Translations under genes and position numbers: made by a program
Origin: UBA4636 sp045534575
GTDB taxonomy: Bacteria; Bacillota; Clostridia; Christensenellales; Borkfalkiaceae
Length of the DNA stretch: 64,000 nt
Assembly (NCBI GenBank): GCA_045534575.1
Contig: JAZSJZ010000005.1
Coordinates: 210,504 to 274,503, forward strand
Direction of reading: 5' to 3'
The notes under the pieces: model-generated
Seen by the model: only the letters and a program-made list of their open reading frames with translations
Told to the model about the DNA's origin: nothing
Databases searched by the model: none
Shown here: positions 1 through 8,140 of the stretch, piece after piece
Layout of the letters: each line of letters opens with the position of its first letter
Numbering within the stretch: position 1 is the stretch's first letter

Positions 1-1
1 T

Positions 2-1222
2 AGCGAGTGCCAAGCAAAATATATGGGCACGCTTTGGAACGCATACGCTTTCTTCGTGCTTTATGCTGATATCGATGAATACGACCCATCAAAATACGAT
101 ATTAAAGACTGCAAACTTTCAATCATCGATAAATGGCTTTTATCTAAACTAAACAGTTTGGTTAAAACGGTTGACGAAAACCTTAAAGAATATAAGATTT
201 TCGAAAGCGCAAGACTTATGCAATCTTTTGTTGACGAACTTTCTAACTGGTATATCCGCCGTTCGAGAGAGCGTTTCTGGGGTAACGGCTTAACTGACGA
301 TAAGATTGCAGCCTATACCACTCTTTACACAACTTTAGTAACCTTATCGAAATTAACTGCACCTTTCACTCCGTTCATTGCAGAGAGCATTTATCGCAAC
401 CTTGTTCCTCAGTTTTATAAAGACGCTCCAATTTCAGTTCATCTTTGCTCGTTCCCAAAAGCAGACGAAGCGTTTATCGATAAAAAACTCGAAGAAGATA
501 TGGAAGAGGTTGAAAACATCGTAGTTTTGGGAAGATCTGCAAGAAATTCTTCACAAATTAAGAACCGTCAACCGCTTTCTAAACTTTACTTCTCGGTAGG
601 TAGGGGAGTTGCGTTAAGCGACGAATTCTATGAAATTGCAAGAGATGAACTCAACGTTAAAGAATTTGAAGTTTTAACCGATTCAAGCGATTTCATTAAC
701 TATAAGTTAAAACCACAACTCAAAACTTTAGGTCCTAAATACGGCAAACTTTTGGGCGCAATTAGAAACTTCTTCGAAACTTGCAACGCAAAAGAAATTG
801 TTAAAACTGTAAGAGCTGGTCAAAAATATTCAGTAGAACTTCAAGGCGAAACGGTTGAGTTTAGCGAAGACGATTTGCTAATTTCAACCGAAAGTAAAGA
901 AGGCTTCGTTTCTGCTAGTGAAAACGGAAATACCGTTGTTCTAGACGTAAATTTAACTGAAGAACTTATCGACGAGGGCTTGGAAAGAGAATTAGTTTCA
1001 AGAATTCAAACGATGAGAAAAGAGGCTGGCTTTAACGTTACCGATAGAATAAATTTATACTTCGTTGCAACGGGTAAAATTCAATCAATCTTGCAAACAA
1101 GAAAAGATTCTATTCAAAAATCAGTTTTAGCAAAGAGCCTTATCGAAGGTAAACTTTGTGGCTTTGAAAAGGCTTGGTCAATTAATGACGAAGACTTTAC
1201 TCTCGCCGTTGAAAAAATCTAA
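2..1222 (+). CDS. ileS: Isoleucyl-tRNA synthetase, C-terminal part (5' truncated by window edge)
   Basis: This is the last ~406 residues of an isoleucyl-tRNA synthetase, the cytosolic enzyme that charges tRNA-Ile. The frame is open from base 2, and the first internal ATG (position 23) is not the true start. The stretch LWNAYAFFVLYADID followed by a helical anticodon-binding domain with SNWYIRRSRERFW is characteristic of the eukaryote-like (type 2, often mupirocin-resistant) IleRS class. The rest of the C-terminus (about residues 160-400 of the visible part) matches the DUF5915-like tail of that class, and there is no C-terminal cysteine zinc knuckle. The catalytic HIGH and KMSKS motifs would lie outside the window. 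The family is secure; the subclass is inferred from the C-terminal half only. Confidence 0.93.
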   Translation, partial: SECQAKYMGTLWNAYAFFVLYADIDEYDPSKYDIKDCKLSIIDKWLLSKLNSLVKTVDENLKEYKIFESARLMQSFVDELSNWYIRRSRERFWGNGLTDDKIAAYTTLYTTLVTLSKLTAPFTPFIAESIYRNLVPQFYKDAPISVHLCSFPKADEAFIDKKLEEDMEEVENIVVLGRSARNSSQIKNRQPLSKLYFSVGRGVALSDEFYEIARDELNVKEFEVLTDSSDFINYKLKPQLKTLGPKYGKLLGAIRNFFETCNAKEIVKTVRAGQKYSVELQGETVEFSEDDLLISTESKEGFVSASENGNTVVLDVNLTEELIDEGLERELVSRIQTMRKEAGFNVTDRINLYFVATGKIQSILQTRKDSIQKSVLAKSLIEGKLCGFEKAWSINDEDFTLAVEKI

Positions 1223-1299
1223 AAACGGCGTTTAATCGGCTTATAGGCAGACTTTTTTTAGAAACAGAATAAAAATAAAACTAATTTTAAGGAAAAATT

Positions 1300-2157
1300 A
1301 TGTTAGTTGCAGATAAATGGAAAGACTATTCCGTTATCGCCACGGGTGATGGTTATAAACTTGAAAAATGGGGAGATATCGTTCTTCTTCGCCCAGACCC
1401 TCAAGTTATTTGGAAATCTCAAACCGACCTTAACCAATACGATATTCACGCCAAATATATTCGCTCTGAAAAGGGTGGTGGAAAATGGGAATATATCAAA
1501 AAAGTTCCCGACGAATGGCAAATATCTTACGGCGAACTAAAATTTAAAATTAAGCCTATGGGTTTTAAGCACACGGGGCTTTTTCCAGAGCAAGCATGCA
1601 ACTGGGAAAAGATGATGGCACTTATCAAAAATGCCAATCGCCCTATTAGCGTTCTTAACCTTTTTGCTTACACGGGCGGAGCGACTTGCGCGTGCTTATC
1701 AGCGGGCGCATCCGTTTGCCACGTTGATGCATCAAAAGGTATGGTAGAGCGTGCGGGCGAAAACGTGAGATTATCGGGCTTAGGCGAAAAGCCTGTTAGG
1801 TTTATCGTTGACGACTGCGTTAAATTCGTAAAACGAGAAATAAGGCGTGGAAGAAGATACGATGCAATTATAATGGACCCGCCAAGTTACGGCAGAGGCC
1901 CTAACGGCGAAATGTGGAAAATCGAAGAGCAACTTTTCGACCTCGTTTCACTATGCGGTGAAGTTTTGAGCGATAATCCGTTGTTTTTTCTAATCAATAG
2001 TTACACGACGGGGCTTCAACCACAAGTTCTTAAAAACATTTTAACCTTAACCGTTCAAAAAGGGCGGGGCAGAGTTGAAGCATACGAAGTAGGCTTACCA
2101 ACGAGCGAGGGCATAAGCCTTCCATGCGGTGCTGGAGGAATTTTCATAAATGAATAA
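1300..2157 (+). CDS. Class I SAM-dependent methyltransferase, RlmI/RlmK-like (probable rRNA methyltransferase)
   Basis: This is a 285-residue methyltransferase. The SAM-binding motif I is LNLFAYTGGATCACLSAG (about residues 119-136), the acidic motif II is CHVDASKGMV, and the catalytic motif is DPPSYGRG near residue 198. This pattern is typical of the RlmI/YccW group, which methylates cytosine or guanine in 23S rRNA. The N-terminal PUA domain of true RlmI is missing, so the protein is a short form and its exact target base is unknown. The next gene is an RluA-type pseudouridine synthase that overlaps it by 8 bases, which supports a shared RNA-modification role. A Shine-Dalgarno AAGGAAA precedes the ATG. 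Confidence 0.85.
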   Translation: MLVADKWKDYSVIATGDGYKLEKWGDIVLLRPDPQVIWKSQTDLNQYDIHAKYIRSEKGGGKWEYIKKVPDEWQISYGELKFKIKPMGFKHTGLFPEQACNWEKMMALIKNANRPISVLNLFAYTGGATCACLSAGASVCHVDASKGMVERAGENVRLSGLGEKPVRFIVDDCVKFVKREIRRGRRYDAIIMDPPSYGRGPNGEMWKIEEQLFDLVSLCGEVLSDNPLFFLINSYTTGLQPQVLKNILTLTVQKGRGRVEAYEVGLPTSEGISLPCGAGGIFINE

Positions 2158-2857
2158 AGAAGATTTAATCGTTTTATACGAAGATAACCACGTTATCGTC
2201 GTTCTAAAACCACAAAACGTTCCTTGCTGTGAAGACGTTACTAAAGATACGGACCTTTTAACTATCATAAAAGAGCATATCAAGGAAAAAGAAAATAAGC
2301 CCGGCAACGTTTACGTTGGTTTAGTGCATAGGCTTGATAGAGTAACGGGTGGCGTTATGGTTTACGCAAAGAGTTCAAAGGCAGCCTCAAGACTATCTGA
2401 CGAAATGCGAGAGGGTGGTTTTGAAAAGAAATATTTGACTGTTTTGTGCGGAAAACTTGCTCAAAAAGAAGGCGTTTTATCCGATCACATTAAGAAAAAC
2501 CCAGTAAACAATATGGTTTACGTTTGTCCTCCGAGCGTTGAAGGGGCAAAATTTGCTGAACTTGACTATAAAGTTTTGCAAGAAGAAAAAGAATTATCGC
2601 TTGTTAGGGTAAGGCTTCACACGGGCAGATCTCACCAAATAAGAGTGCAAATGGCTTATAGAAACGCACCGATTTACGGCGATATGCGTTACGGCAAGGA
2701 AAAAGCCGTAAAAGGTAAAATTGCACTTTGGGCAACGTCGCTTGCGTTTACGCACCCCGTTTCTAAAGAGCGTTTAGTGTTCAAAATTGAACCGCCAAAA
2801 GACCAAAAGCCTTGGAGTGCGTTCACAATTGACGATAACATTTTAATTTACGACTAA
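2150..2857 (+). CDS. RluA-family pseudouridine synthase
   Basis: This 235-residue enzyme would isomerise specific uridines in rRNA or tRNA to pseudouridine. The active-site motif HRLDRVTGGVMVYAKS (about residues 60-75) contains the catalytic aspartate, and the C-terminal RLHTGRSHQIRVQM block is the other RluA signature. There is no N-terminal S4 RNA-binding domain, so it belongs with the short RluA/RluC-like proteins whose target cannot be read from sequence. Note VTGG where most relatives have TSG. It overlaps the preceding methyltransferase gene by 8 bases and is probably translationally coupled to it. Confidence 0.92.
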   Translation: MNKEDLIVLYEDNHVIVVLKPQNVPCCEDVTKDTDLLTIIKEHIKEKENKPGNVYVGLVHRLDRVTGGVMVYAKSSKAASRLSDEMREGGFEKKYLTVLCGKLAQKEGVLSDHIKKNPVNNMVYVCPPSVEGAKFAELDYKVLQEEKELSLVRVRLHTGRSHQIRVQMAYRNAPIYGDMRYGKEKAVKGKIALWATSLAFTHPVSKERLVFKIEPPKDQKPWSAFTIDDNILIYD

Positions 2858-2943
2858 TTGAAAAACATAATCGAAAAAATGCGCTTTTATTAGCTTTTAT
2901 TATATTTTAGTAAAAAAAATAATAAATAAGTGCAAACAATGTA

Positions 2944-2972
2944 TTGACAAAAACTTTTATCAAGTGTAAAAT
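2944..2972 (+). promoter_or_regulatory. Sigma-A type promoter for the surface protein at 3029
   Basis: TTGACA at 2944-2949 and TAAAAT at 2967-2972 are separated by 17 bases. The predicted transcript starts near 2980 and gives a ~50-base leader with a strong AAGGAG site at 3017-3022. Confidence 0.7.
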
Positions 2973-3028
2973 TATAAAGATTAAAGATTGTTTTGGCGTT
3001 TTTGCGTCTTTCATATAAGGAGTTATTC

Positions 3029-4297
3029 ATGAAAAGCAAAAGAATTTTCGGCTGGATGTTAGCGATGTGCTTAGTGTTCGCATTATGTTTTACCTCTGCA
3101 CCTATGCTTGCAAAGGCAAAAACCTTAGAGATTGAAAAAATCACGGGTTATTCCTATTCGTTAGATTATCTTTTAGAAGAAGCAGGCTACGAGGCTTTAA
3201 CCGAAGGCAAGAAGGTTTCTGAAGGAAGAGAAGTAAGTTACGTTGAAAAAGGTTCTTCAAGCGAGCCAACAAAGGCAACCTCTACCGTTGAATTTTTTAA
3301 AGCAGGAACTTACGAGTTCACCGTAACCAAAACTGAAGGTAGCGTTCAAGAAGGCACTTTCGAGGTTGTTGCCGTATCTTCCATTGAAGATTCTGGCTTA
3401 AAGTATAACCTTACTAATGCTGACGAACTTGTTAAAATTCAACAAGATATTAACAAGTTTGTTAAAGATTTCAAGGGTGGGGACACTTTTGATATCACCA
3501 AAATTGACGATACATCTTCTTTAAAGAATATCGTTGAATGCGAATATTTTTCTTATGACGATTTATCAGTAACCTTATATTACTGCACTCCTGGCTCTAC
3601 TGCATACACTTCTACTTCATCAAAAACTTTCAAAGTATCAAACGCGGGCATTTATAGTTTTTACGTAACTTATAAAACTCCACTTGGCGATTCTATTGAC
3701 GTTTCTAACCTCGTTGAAGGCCCTAACGGCTTATACGAAGAAGATGAAAATGGCGAAAGAGTGGGTGACGTTATTGTTCCTATTTTCACTTTCGAAATTT
3801 CTGATAACAAAGCGCCAGAGATTGCAATCGGCGCAAGTGAAGATGCATACCTTAACCTTGAATACGAAGTTGAGTGTTTCACTATCACAGCAAACGATTA
3901 TAGCGCAGTTTACGAATTATTATTCAGCCAAACTTACGTAGATAAAGAGGCATATGCAACTGATAGCGAATATATTTCAGCGGTTGAAGCATTAAACCCA
4001 AGCGACGTAACCGAAGATATTTTCGATACTGACGCTTTAACCTTCACTCCAACCGAAAAAGGTTACTACTACGTAAAACTTAAAGTTGTTGATGGTAACA
4101 ATATGAGTGAAGTGGTAATCTCTAGAGCAATCGCTTGTCAAGACGAATTCATCGAAATTAAGCCTGTTAAGCAATTCATTAAGTATAACTTAACTACGAT
4201 AATTTGCTTAGGCATTTCGGCGGCTTGCTTAATTGCAATAATCGTAATTGCGTTTATTAAGCCAAAGGAAAAAGAAGTAGTTTTAGAAACCAAATAA
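3029..4297 (+). CDS. Exported beta-sandwich protein with C-terminal membrane anchor, unknown function
   Basis: I do not recognise this 422-residue protein. The start is taken at ATG 3029 because AAGGAG lies 6 bases upstream; an in-frame TTG at 2993 has no such site. Residues ~5-30 form a typical Sec signal peptide (basic KSKR, hydrophobic core, AKAKT cleavage region). The mature part carries three repeats with an AGxYxFxV-like edge strand (FFKAGTYEFTVT, NAGIYSFYVTY, EKGYYYVKLKV), suggesting Ig- or cadherin-like beta-sandwich modules. Near the C-terminus a single helix (IICLGISAACLIAIIVIAF) is followed by a short basic/acidic tail, so the protein should sit outside the membrane on one anchor. 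No enzymatic motif is visible. It has its own promoter and terminator. Confidence 0.8.
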   Translation: MKSKRIFGWMLAMCLVFALCFTSAPMLAKAKTLEIEKITGYSYSLDYLLEEAGYEALTEGKKVSEGREVSYVEKGSSSEPTKATSTVEFFKAGTYEFTVTKTEGSVQEGTFEVVAVSSIEDSGLKYNLTNADELVKIQQDINKFVKDFKGGDTFDITKIDDTSSLKNIVECEYFSYDDLSVTLYYCTPGSTAYTSTSSKTFKVSNAGIYSFYVTYKTPLGDSIDVSNLVEGPNGLYEEDENGERVGDVIVPIFTFEISDNKAPEIAIGASEDAYLNLEYEVECFTITANDYSAVYELLFSQTYVDKEAYATDSEYISAVEALNPSDVTEDIFDTDALTFTPTEKGYYYVKLKVVDGNNMSEVVISRAIACQDEFIEIKPVKQFIKYNLTTIICLGISAACLIAIIVIAFIKPKEKEVVLETK

Positions 4298-4305
4298 TAA
4301 ATTAG

Positions 4306-4343
4306 CGCACCTTAAAAGTTTTGTCTTGAAAGGTGCGTTTTTT
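4306..4343 (+). terminator. Intrinsic terminator after the surface protein gene
   Basis: Inverted repeat CGCACCTT (4306-4313) and AAGGTGCG (4330-4337) followed by six T. Confidence 0.8.
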
Positions 4344-4362
4344 ATTGAAGATAAATATTTCC

Positions 4363-4391
4363 TTGCAAAAAAAAGAAATAAATGTTATAAT
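4363..4391 (+). promoter_or_regulatory. Sigma-A type promoter for the membrane protein at 4426
   Basis: TTGCAA at 4363-4368, 17-base spacer, TATAAT at 4386-4391. The ATG follows ~35 bases later behind TTAGGAGG. Confidence 0.7.
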
Positions 4392-4425
4392 CAATATAAT
4401 AATAAAATAGTTAGGAGGCTAAAAT

Positions 4426-5364
4426 ATGTATATTAAAAATTCGTTTAAAATACTTTCAAATAACCTAAACCTAACTTTTAAAGCAATGTTCTTTAGGTTT
4501 GTAGTAATAATAGCCGAACTTCTTTTAATTTTCGTTGTGTTAAGAAGTGGTTTCACCAAAGTTATCGAAAGCGTTGAAATGGCTAACTTTGTTGAGAGTA
4601 TAAAGGAAACGATAGTATCGTTACTGCACGGCAATTTTGCGCTCACAACCGATATTTCTCAAACGTTTAGCGAGTTAACCAAACTAATTTACGCAAATCT
4701 TGGCTCAATAATCGGTTCGCTTATTGGTGTTGTAGTAGTTCTATATTTTTCATCTGTTCTTCTTGGCGTGTGTAACTTTACGTCTTTGGCGATAATAAAT
4801 TCATATATGTCGTCAATATCTAAAGTTCCGTTTATGCACAGCCTTTTTGCAAACCTAAAAAAATCAATAGTGTTCGAGGCTATTTACGCGCTCGTAAAAG
4901 GCGTTGTATTCCTTATAATAATAACAGGCGCATTTCTCTTCGTTGTTTTCACTATAGAATTTTTATCGGTAATATCGCTTTTTATTGCGATGTGGATGAT
5001 AGTTCTTTTAATAGCGTTGTTCTTTACTGTAACTGCAATGTTTAGACCGAGCGTAGCCAACGGAAGGTCGATAAAAGAAGCGTTTTATGTAAAAGTAGAT
5101 AAAGACGAATATTTGCTGTTTTTCGCATCTTACGTTTTTGCGTTATTCATTGCAATTTTCTTAAACGTAGCAATGTTTTTAGCAACGTTTGGCGCGGGAT
5201 TTACCGTTTCAATGTCAGTAACGCACGTTTTCTTTGTATGCATGCAACTTATAATGTTCTACGTTGCGCACGATAAAAAGTATTATATTGATTTCAATAA
5301 TATAATAATCCCTAAAAACGCCCGAATTGACGATAGTAAGTTCATCGACGATAGAGATATTTAA
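4426..5364 (+). CDS. Polytopic membrane protein, unknown function
   Basis: This 312-residue protein is very hydrophobic. I count about six membrane segments: ~20-40, ~95-125 (possibly two), ~155-180, ~183-210 and ~225-280 (two or three). The cytosolic-looking parts are short and the C-terminal ~30 residues are polar (NARIDDSKFIDDRDI). I see no ATPase, transporter signature or catalytic residue set and do not recognise the family. Its own promoter lies directly upstream, and a bidirectional terminator at 5401 separates it from the minus-strand genes that follow. It sits next to the anchored surface protein, but separate promoters mean the pairing is only suggestive. Confidence 0.72.
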   Translation: MYIKNSFKILSNNLNLTFKAMFFRFVVIIAELLLIFVVLRSGFTKVIESVEMANFVESIKETIVSLLHGNFALTTDISQTFSELTKLIYANLGSIIGSLIGVVVVLYFSSVLLGVCNFTSLAIINSYMSSISKVPFMHSLFANLKKSIVFEAIYALVKGVVFLIIITGAFLFVVFTIEFLSVISLFIAMWMIVLLIALFFTVTAMFRPSVANGRSIKEAFYVKVDKDEYLLFFASYVFALFIAIFLNVAMFLATFGAGFTVSMSVTHVFFVCMQLIMFYVAHDKKYYIDFNNIIIPKNARIDDSKFIDDRDI

Positions 5365-5400
5365 AAAATACAAATTGAAAAAATTAAAAATTGGCAAAAC

Positions 5401-5431
5401 AAAAATCACGGAAATTTTCCGTGATTTTTTT
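5401..5431. terminator. Bidirectional intrinsic terminator between convergent genes
   Basis: A near-perfect palindrome: AAAAATCACGG (5401-5411) pairs with CCGTGATTTTT (5419-5429), with A and T runs on both sides. It can end the + gene at 4426 and the minus pair 5457/5722. Confidence 0.85.
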
Positions 5432-5456
5432 GTGAATTAATATAAATTTAAGCGTT

Positions 5457-5711
5457 TTAAGCCTTTAAACTTTCTTTATAGTTTAGTAGGGCGGTTGCTA
5501 ATTGGTCTGGGCAAGAAGTGTTACCTTTGCAACGAATACCTTTCAAGAGCGAAATAACCTCGTCAATATGCCGTCCTTCGCATAGTTTAGAAACGCCTTG
5601 AAGATTTCCAAGACAGCCCCCAATAAATTTAACCGATGATAAAATGCCATCATCACTAACGTCAAAGTAAATAAGTTTTGAGCAAGTTCCTTTGGTGTAA
5701 TAAGTTTTCAT
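5457..5711 (-). CDS. TSCPD domain protein, TIGR03905 family
   Basis: This 84-residue protein contains the naming motif TSCPDQLATAL near residue 66 and the preceding GGCLGNLQGV segment, which together define the small TIGR03905/TSCPD family common in Clostridia. The same domain is found fused to some ribonucleotide reductases, but the function of the stand-alone protein is not established. Several cysteines (residues ~9, 34, 45, 61 and 68) could bind metal; that is inference. It lies 10 bases downstream of the DUF4364 gene on the same strand with its own GAGGT ribosome site, so the two should be cotranscribed. Confidence 0.85.
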   Translation of the reverse strand: MKTYYTKGTCSKLIYFDVSDDGILSSVKFIGGCLGNLQGVSKLCEGRHIDEVISLLKGIRCKGNTSCPDQLATALLNYKESLKA

Positions 5712-5721
5712 AATTTACCTC

Positions 5722-6249
5722 TCAATCAATAATATTTTCGTAAATAAGCGAAAAAATAGTTTCCGCTTTATTTTCCCACTTTTTATAAATGTTTTTAGCA
5801 ATAGGCTTTGACGGAACAGAAAGTTTTAATTCAAGTTGCGGGCCAACGGGTTCAATGATTTTAAGATAAACGGTATAGGTTCCGTTTTTATTCATATAGT
5901 AGTCGGCAACGTATTCTTGTTTTCTTCTATACCTTGTTTTGTTTTTCTTAACGAAAAGGGAAATGTTTTCTCTTAAAGAAGTTGGAATTTTAATAAAAAA
6001 CTCAGCAAGGCAAACTCTTCCGTTAGCAGTTAAAGAATAAAGTGGCTCAGCGTTTTGCGTATCGATTTTATAAACAAAATCGTCATCAAGAAGTTTAGAA
6101 AGGGTGGGGTTGCAATCCATATAGTTAAGCCAATCGTTAGATTGGCAACACATATCTTCAATAGTTGAGAGCGAAAGTGGCACTTCCATCTTATCAAAAA
6201 CGAATAATAATATTAACTTGTTTAAAACGGGCGTGCCTTGAACGGACAT
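5722..6249 (-). CDS. DUF4364 family protein (winged-helix-like, probable regulator)
   Basis: This 175-residue protein begins with a helix-turn-helix-like region (NKLILLFVFDKMEVPLSLST, about residues 9-28) typical of DUF4364, a Clostridia family thought to be DNA-binding from its PadR/winged-helix resemblance. The C-terminal half (about residues 85-175) is basic at first (KNKTRYRRKQEY) and then alternates beta strands. No target is known. It is the first gene of a two-gene minus-strand unit with the TSCPD protein, driven by a near-consensus promoter at 6300-6328. The family call rests on overall pattern rather than one diagnostic residue. Confidence 0.75.
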   Translation of the reverse strand: MSVQGTPVLNKLILLFVFDKMEVPLSLSTIEDMCCQSNDWLNYMDCNPTLSKLLDDDFVYKIDTQNAEPLYSLTANGRVCLAEFFIKIPTSLRENISLFVKKNKTRYRRKQEYVADYYMNKNGTYTVYLKIIEPVGPQLELKLSVPSKPIAKNIYKKWENKAETIFSLIYENIID

Positions 6250-6299
6250 AAAAACCTCAAAAACTTTTGTTAAAACTTCTTTAGCCTTAAAGTTCTATT

Positions 6300-6328
6300 A
6301 TTATATAAATATTTACTCAAAAAGTCAA
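6300..6328 (-). promoter_or_regulatory. Sigma-A promoter for the DUF4364-TSCPD unit
   Basis: On the minus strand, TTGACT (6328-6323) and TATAAT (6305-6300) are 17 bases apart. It is back to back with the + promoter at 6348. Confidence 0.8.
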
Positions 6329-6347
6329 CAGTTTTCTAAAATTTATA

Positions 6348-6376
6348 TTGTAAAGATAAACTTTTTATGTTACAAT
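6348..6376 (+). promoter_or_regulatory. Sigma-A type promoter for the 6420 gene
   Basis: TTGTAA at 6348-6353, 17-base spacer, TACAAT at 6371-6376. Confidence 0.65.
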
Positions 6377-6419
6377 AGTAATAAGTTACAAGTTGCACCA
6401 CAATATTTTGGGGGTAGAT

Positions 6420-7169
6420 ATGATAACACAAGAACAATCGCTTGAAGCATTTATCAAAAATATTGACGAGATAATTTCCACTCGCTACGTTTTATCTCAA
6501 TTAAAAATTAGCAATTTGCTAAAATGCATAGCGCAGTCGAAAATGCTGTGCGAACTTTTCGCACATTGTAACGACGGGTTTGACTTTGATGAAACGTATG
6601 CAAATTGTTTTGTTATGTCTAAAAATTTAATAGACGGAAAATTCATTTTGCCATCTTCATCTAGAGATATTATCGCTCTTGGGTTTATCATTTTGTTTAA
6701 AATTGATACAAAAGAGATTAACTTTATGAAACTTCTAGGCGATTTTTTCCATAAAGAGGAATTAGAAGATTCGTATCAATATTTTTGCAAGACCTTCCTT
6801 GAGCCTTTTAAAGACGAAGTTCTCTACGCTTTAAAGGCTATGATAACTGGCTCAACCGAAGAGCCAAAAACAAAGGCGGTAAGATCTGTAAAAAACTCGC
6901 TTCCCGAAGCACAAATTAGGCTCGTTAAAGACATTTTGACCGCAACCAAAAGTTTAATTTTGCAGTATAAAATGGACGATAGTTACAAAGCCGAACTTAT
7001 GCTTTTATACGATAATTTAGTTAATTCTTTGTATGAAAATGATTTAGAACGCATAAAAATTGCATTTTTAGCGTATAAATATTCAACACTTTTCCATAGA
7101 AAAAATGATTCTAGCGTAGAAAAAATCGAAAAGATTTTAATCGATGGCGGAGTTTTAAATGCTCACTGA
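6420..7169 (+). CDS. Hypothetical all-helical protein
   Basis: I do not recognise this 249-residue protein. The start is placed at ATG 6420, just after a GGGGG ribosome site; an in-frame TTG at 6393 would lie only ~17 bases after the -10 box and lacks a site. The sequence looks soluble and helical throughout, with leucine-rich amphipathic segments (for example ~20-50, ~105-140 and ~165-230). A polar linker, TGSTEEPKTKAVRS, around residue 145 splits it into two halves. No catalytic motif is visible. Its stop overlaps the NUDIX gene by 11 bases, so the two are very likely translationally coupled, which is the only hint about its role. Confidence 0.75.
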   Translation: MITQEQSLEAFIKNIDEIISTRYVLSQLKISNLLKCIAQSKMLCELFAHCNDGFDFDETYANCFVMSKNLIDGKFILPSSSRDIIALGFIILFKIDTKEINFMKLLGDFFHKEELEDSYQYFCKTFLEPFKDEVLYALKAMITGSTEEPKTKAVRSVKNSLPEAQIRLVKDILTATKSLILQYKMDDSYKAELMLLYDNLVNSLYENDLERIKIAFLAYKYSTLFHRKNDSSVEKIEKILIDGGVLNAH

Positions 7170-7692
7170 AGAAAAGATAGTTAAAACTGAAAATTTATAT
7201 AGCGGAAAGATTTTGAACTTAAAAAAATTCACCGTAGAACTATCTAACGGTGAAAAGGCTTTAAGAGAAGAAATCGAGCACACGGGTGGTTCTTGTGTTT
7301 TGGCGGTTAAAGATGGTTTTTTATATCTTGTTAGCCAGTTTAGACTATCCGTTCAAAGAGATACACTAGAACTTCCAGCGGGCAAGAAAAACGAAGGTGA
7401 AGACGAACAGGTTACGGCAATTCGAGAACTTAAAGAAGAAGTTGGTCTAAAGGCTAAAAATCTAACGAAAATCGCATCAATTTTGCCAACGCCGGGCTAT
7501 TCTAACGAGGTTATTCATATTTACTATTGCGATGAGTTCGAAGCGGGCGAATCTTCCCTTGACGAAGGCGAGTTTTTAAACGTTCATAAAATAAAAGTTG
7601 AAGAAGCCTTTTCGCTGTTAGAAAGCGGAAAAATTCAAGACGCAAAAACCGTAATCGCACTGCTATATTTAAGGAATAAACTTAAAAAGTAG
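7159..7692 (+). CDS. NUDIX hydrolase, ADP-ribose pyrophosphatase-like
   Basis: This 177-residue enzyme carries a complete NUDIX box, GKKNEGEDEQVTAIRELKEE plus VGL, at about residues 74-96 (G-x5-E-x7-REL-x-EE-x-G). The upstream strand QRDTLELPAG and the proline-containing LPTPGYSNE after the box are typical of ADP-ribose pyrophosphatases, which hydrolyse ADP-ribose to AMP and ribose-5-phosphate. Substrate assignment within NUDIX proteins is not certain from motifs alone. The gene overlaps the upstream helical-protein gene by 11 bases, and its 3' end overlaps the convergent DUF1294 gene by 24 bases. Confidence 0.9.
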   Translation: MLTEEKIVKTENLYSGKILNLKKFTVELSNGEKALREEIEHTGGSCVLAVKDGFLYLVSQFRLSVQRDTLELPAGKKNEGEDEQVTAIRELKEEVGLKAKNLTKIASILPTPGYSNEVIHIYYCDEFEAGESSLDEGEFLNVHKIKVEEAFSLLESGKIQDAKTVIALLYLRNKLKK

Positions 7693-8007
7693 CGTGTTCA
7701 AGAGGCCTTCTTGCGCGGGAATTATAATACCGAAATTATTAAGAAAAAGATTGATTATAATATAAACGTTAACTGCAATCAAAACGGGCATAATAGTCAT
7801 TAAAAATAGGCTTTGCAAGCGATATTTATAAATAAACATTGAAACGTAAATTCCAAGTGCGCCACCTAAAATTCCCGTTATGAAAAATTTTCCGTCGTAG
7901 CTTTTATCTTCATCGTCTTCATCGTTTTTAGTTTTAACAAGGAAAAAGGCATAAACGTTGACGGCAATAAGATAAACAGCCAAAATGATTTTAAAAAATA
8001 GTAACAT
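7669..8007 (-). CDS. DUF1294 family small membrane protein
   Basis: This 112-residue protein has an N-terminal membrane helix (LLFFKIILAVYLIAVNVYAF), a charged loop rich in Asp/Glu/Lys (residues ~24-38), a glycine-containing segment GILGGALGIYVSMFIYKYR, and a last helix. That order (helix, GGxGALxG-like turn, basic YKYR, helix) fits DUF1294, whose function is unknown. It is convergent with the NUDIX gene and overlaps its last 24 bases; no terminator is visible between them. Confidence 0.7.
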   Translation of the reverse strand: MLLFFKIILAVYLIAVNVYAFFLVKTKNDEDDEDKSYDGKFFITGILGGALGIYVSMFIYKYRLQSLFLMTIMPVLIAVNVYIIINLFLNNFGIIIPAQEGLLNTLLFKFIP

Positions 8008-8080
8008 AATCGTATTATGCGCAAGAAAACTTAAAATTTGCCATAATTTTAATAAAAAAACGTAAAAATTTAAAAAATGC

Positions 8081-8108
8081 TTGCAAAATTTTATTATTGT
8101 GATAAAAT
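8081..8108 (+). promoter_or_regulatory. Probable promoter for nrdR
   Basis: TTGCAA at 8081-8086, 16-base spacer, TAAAAT at 8103-8108. An AAGGGG site precedes the start at 8141. Confidence 0.55.
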
Positions 8109-8140
8109 AATATTATAAGTATAAGGGGTAAAAGAATACA

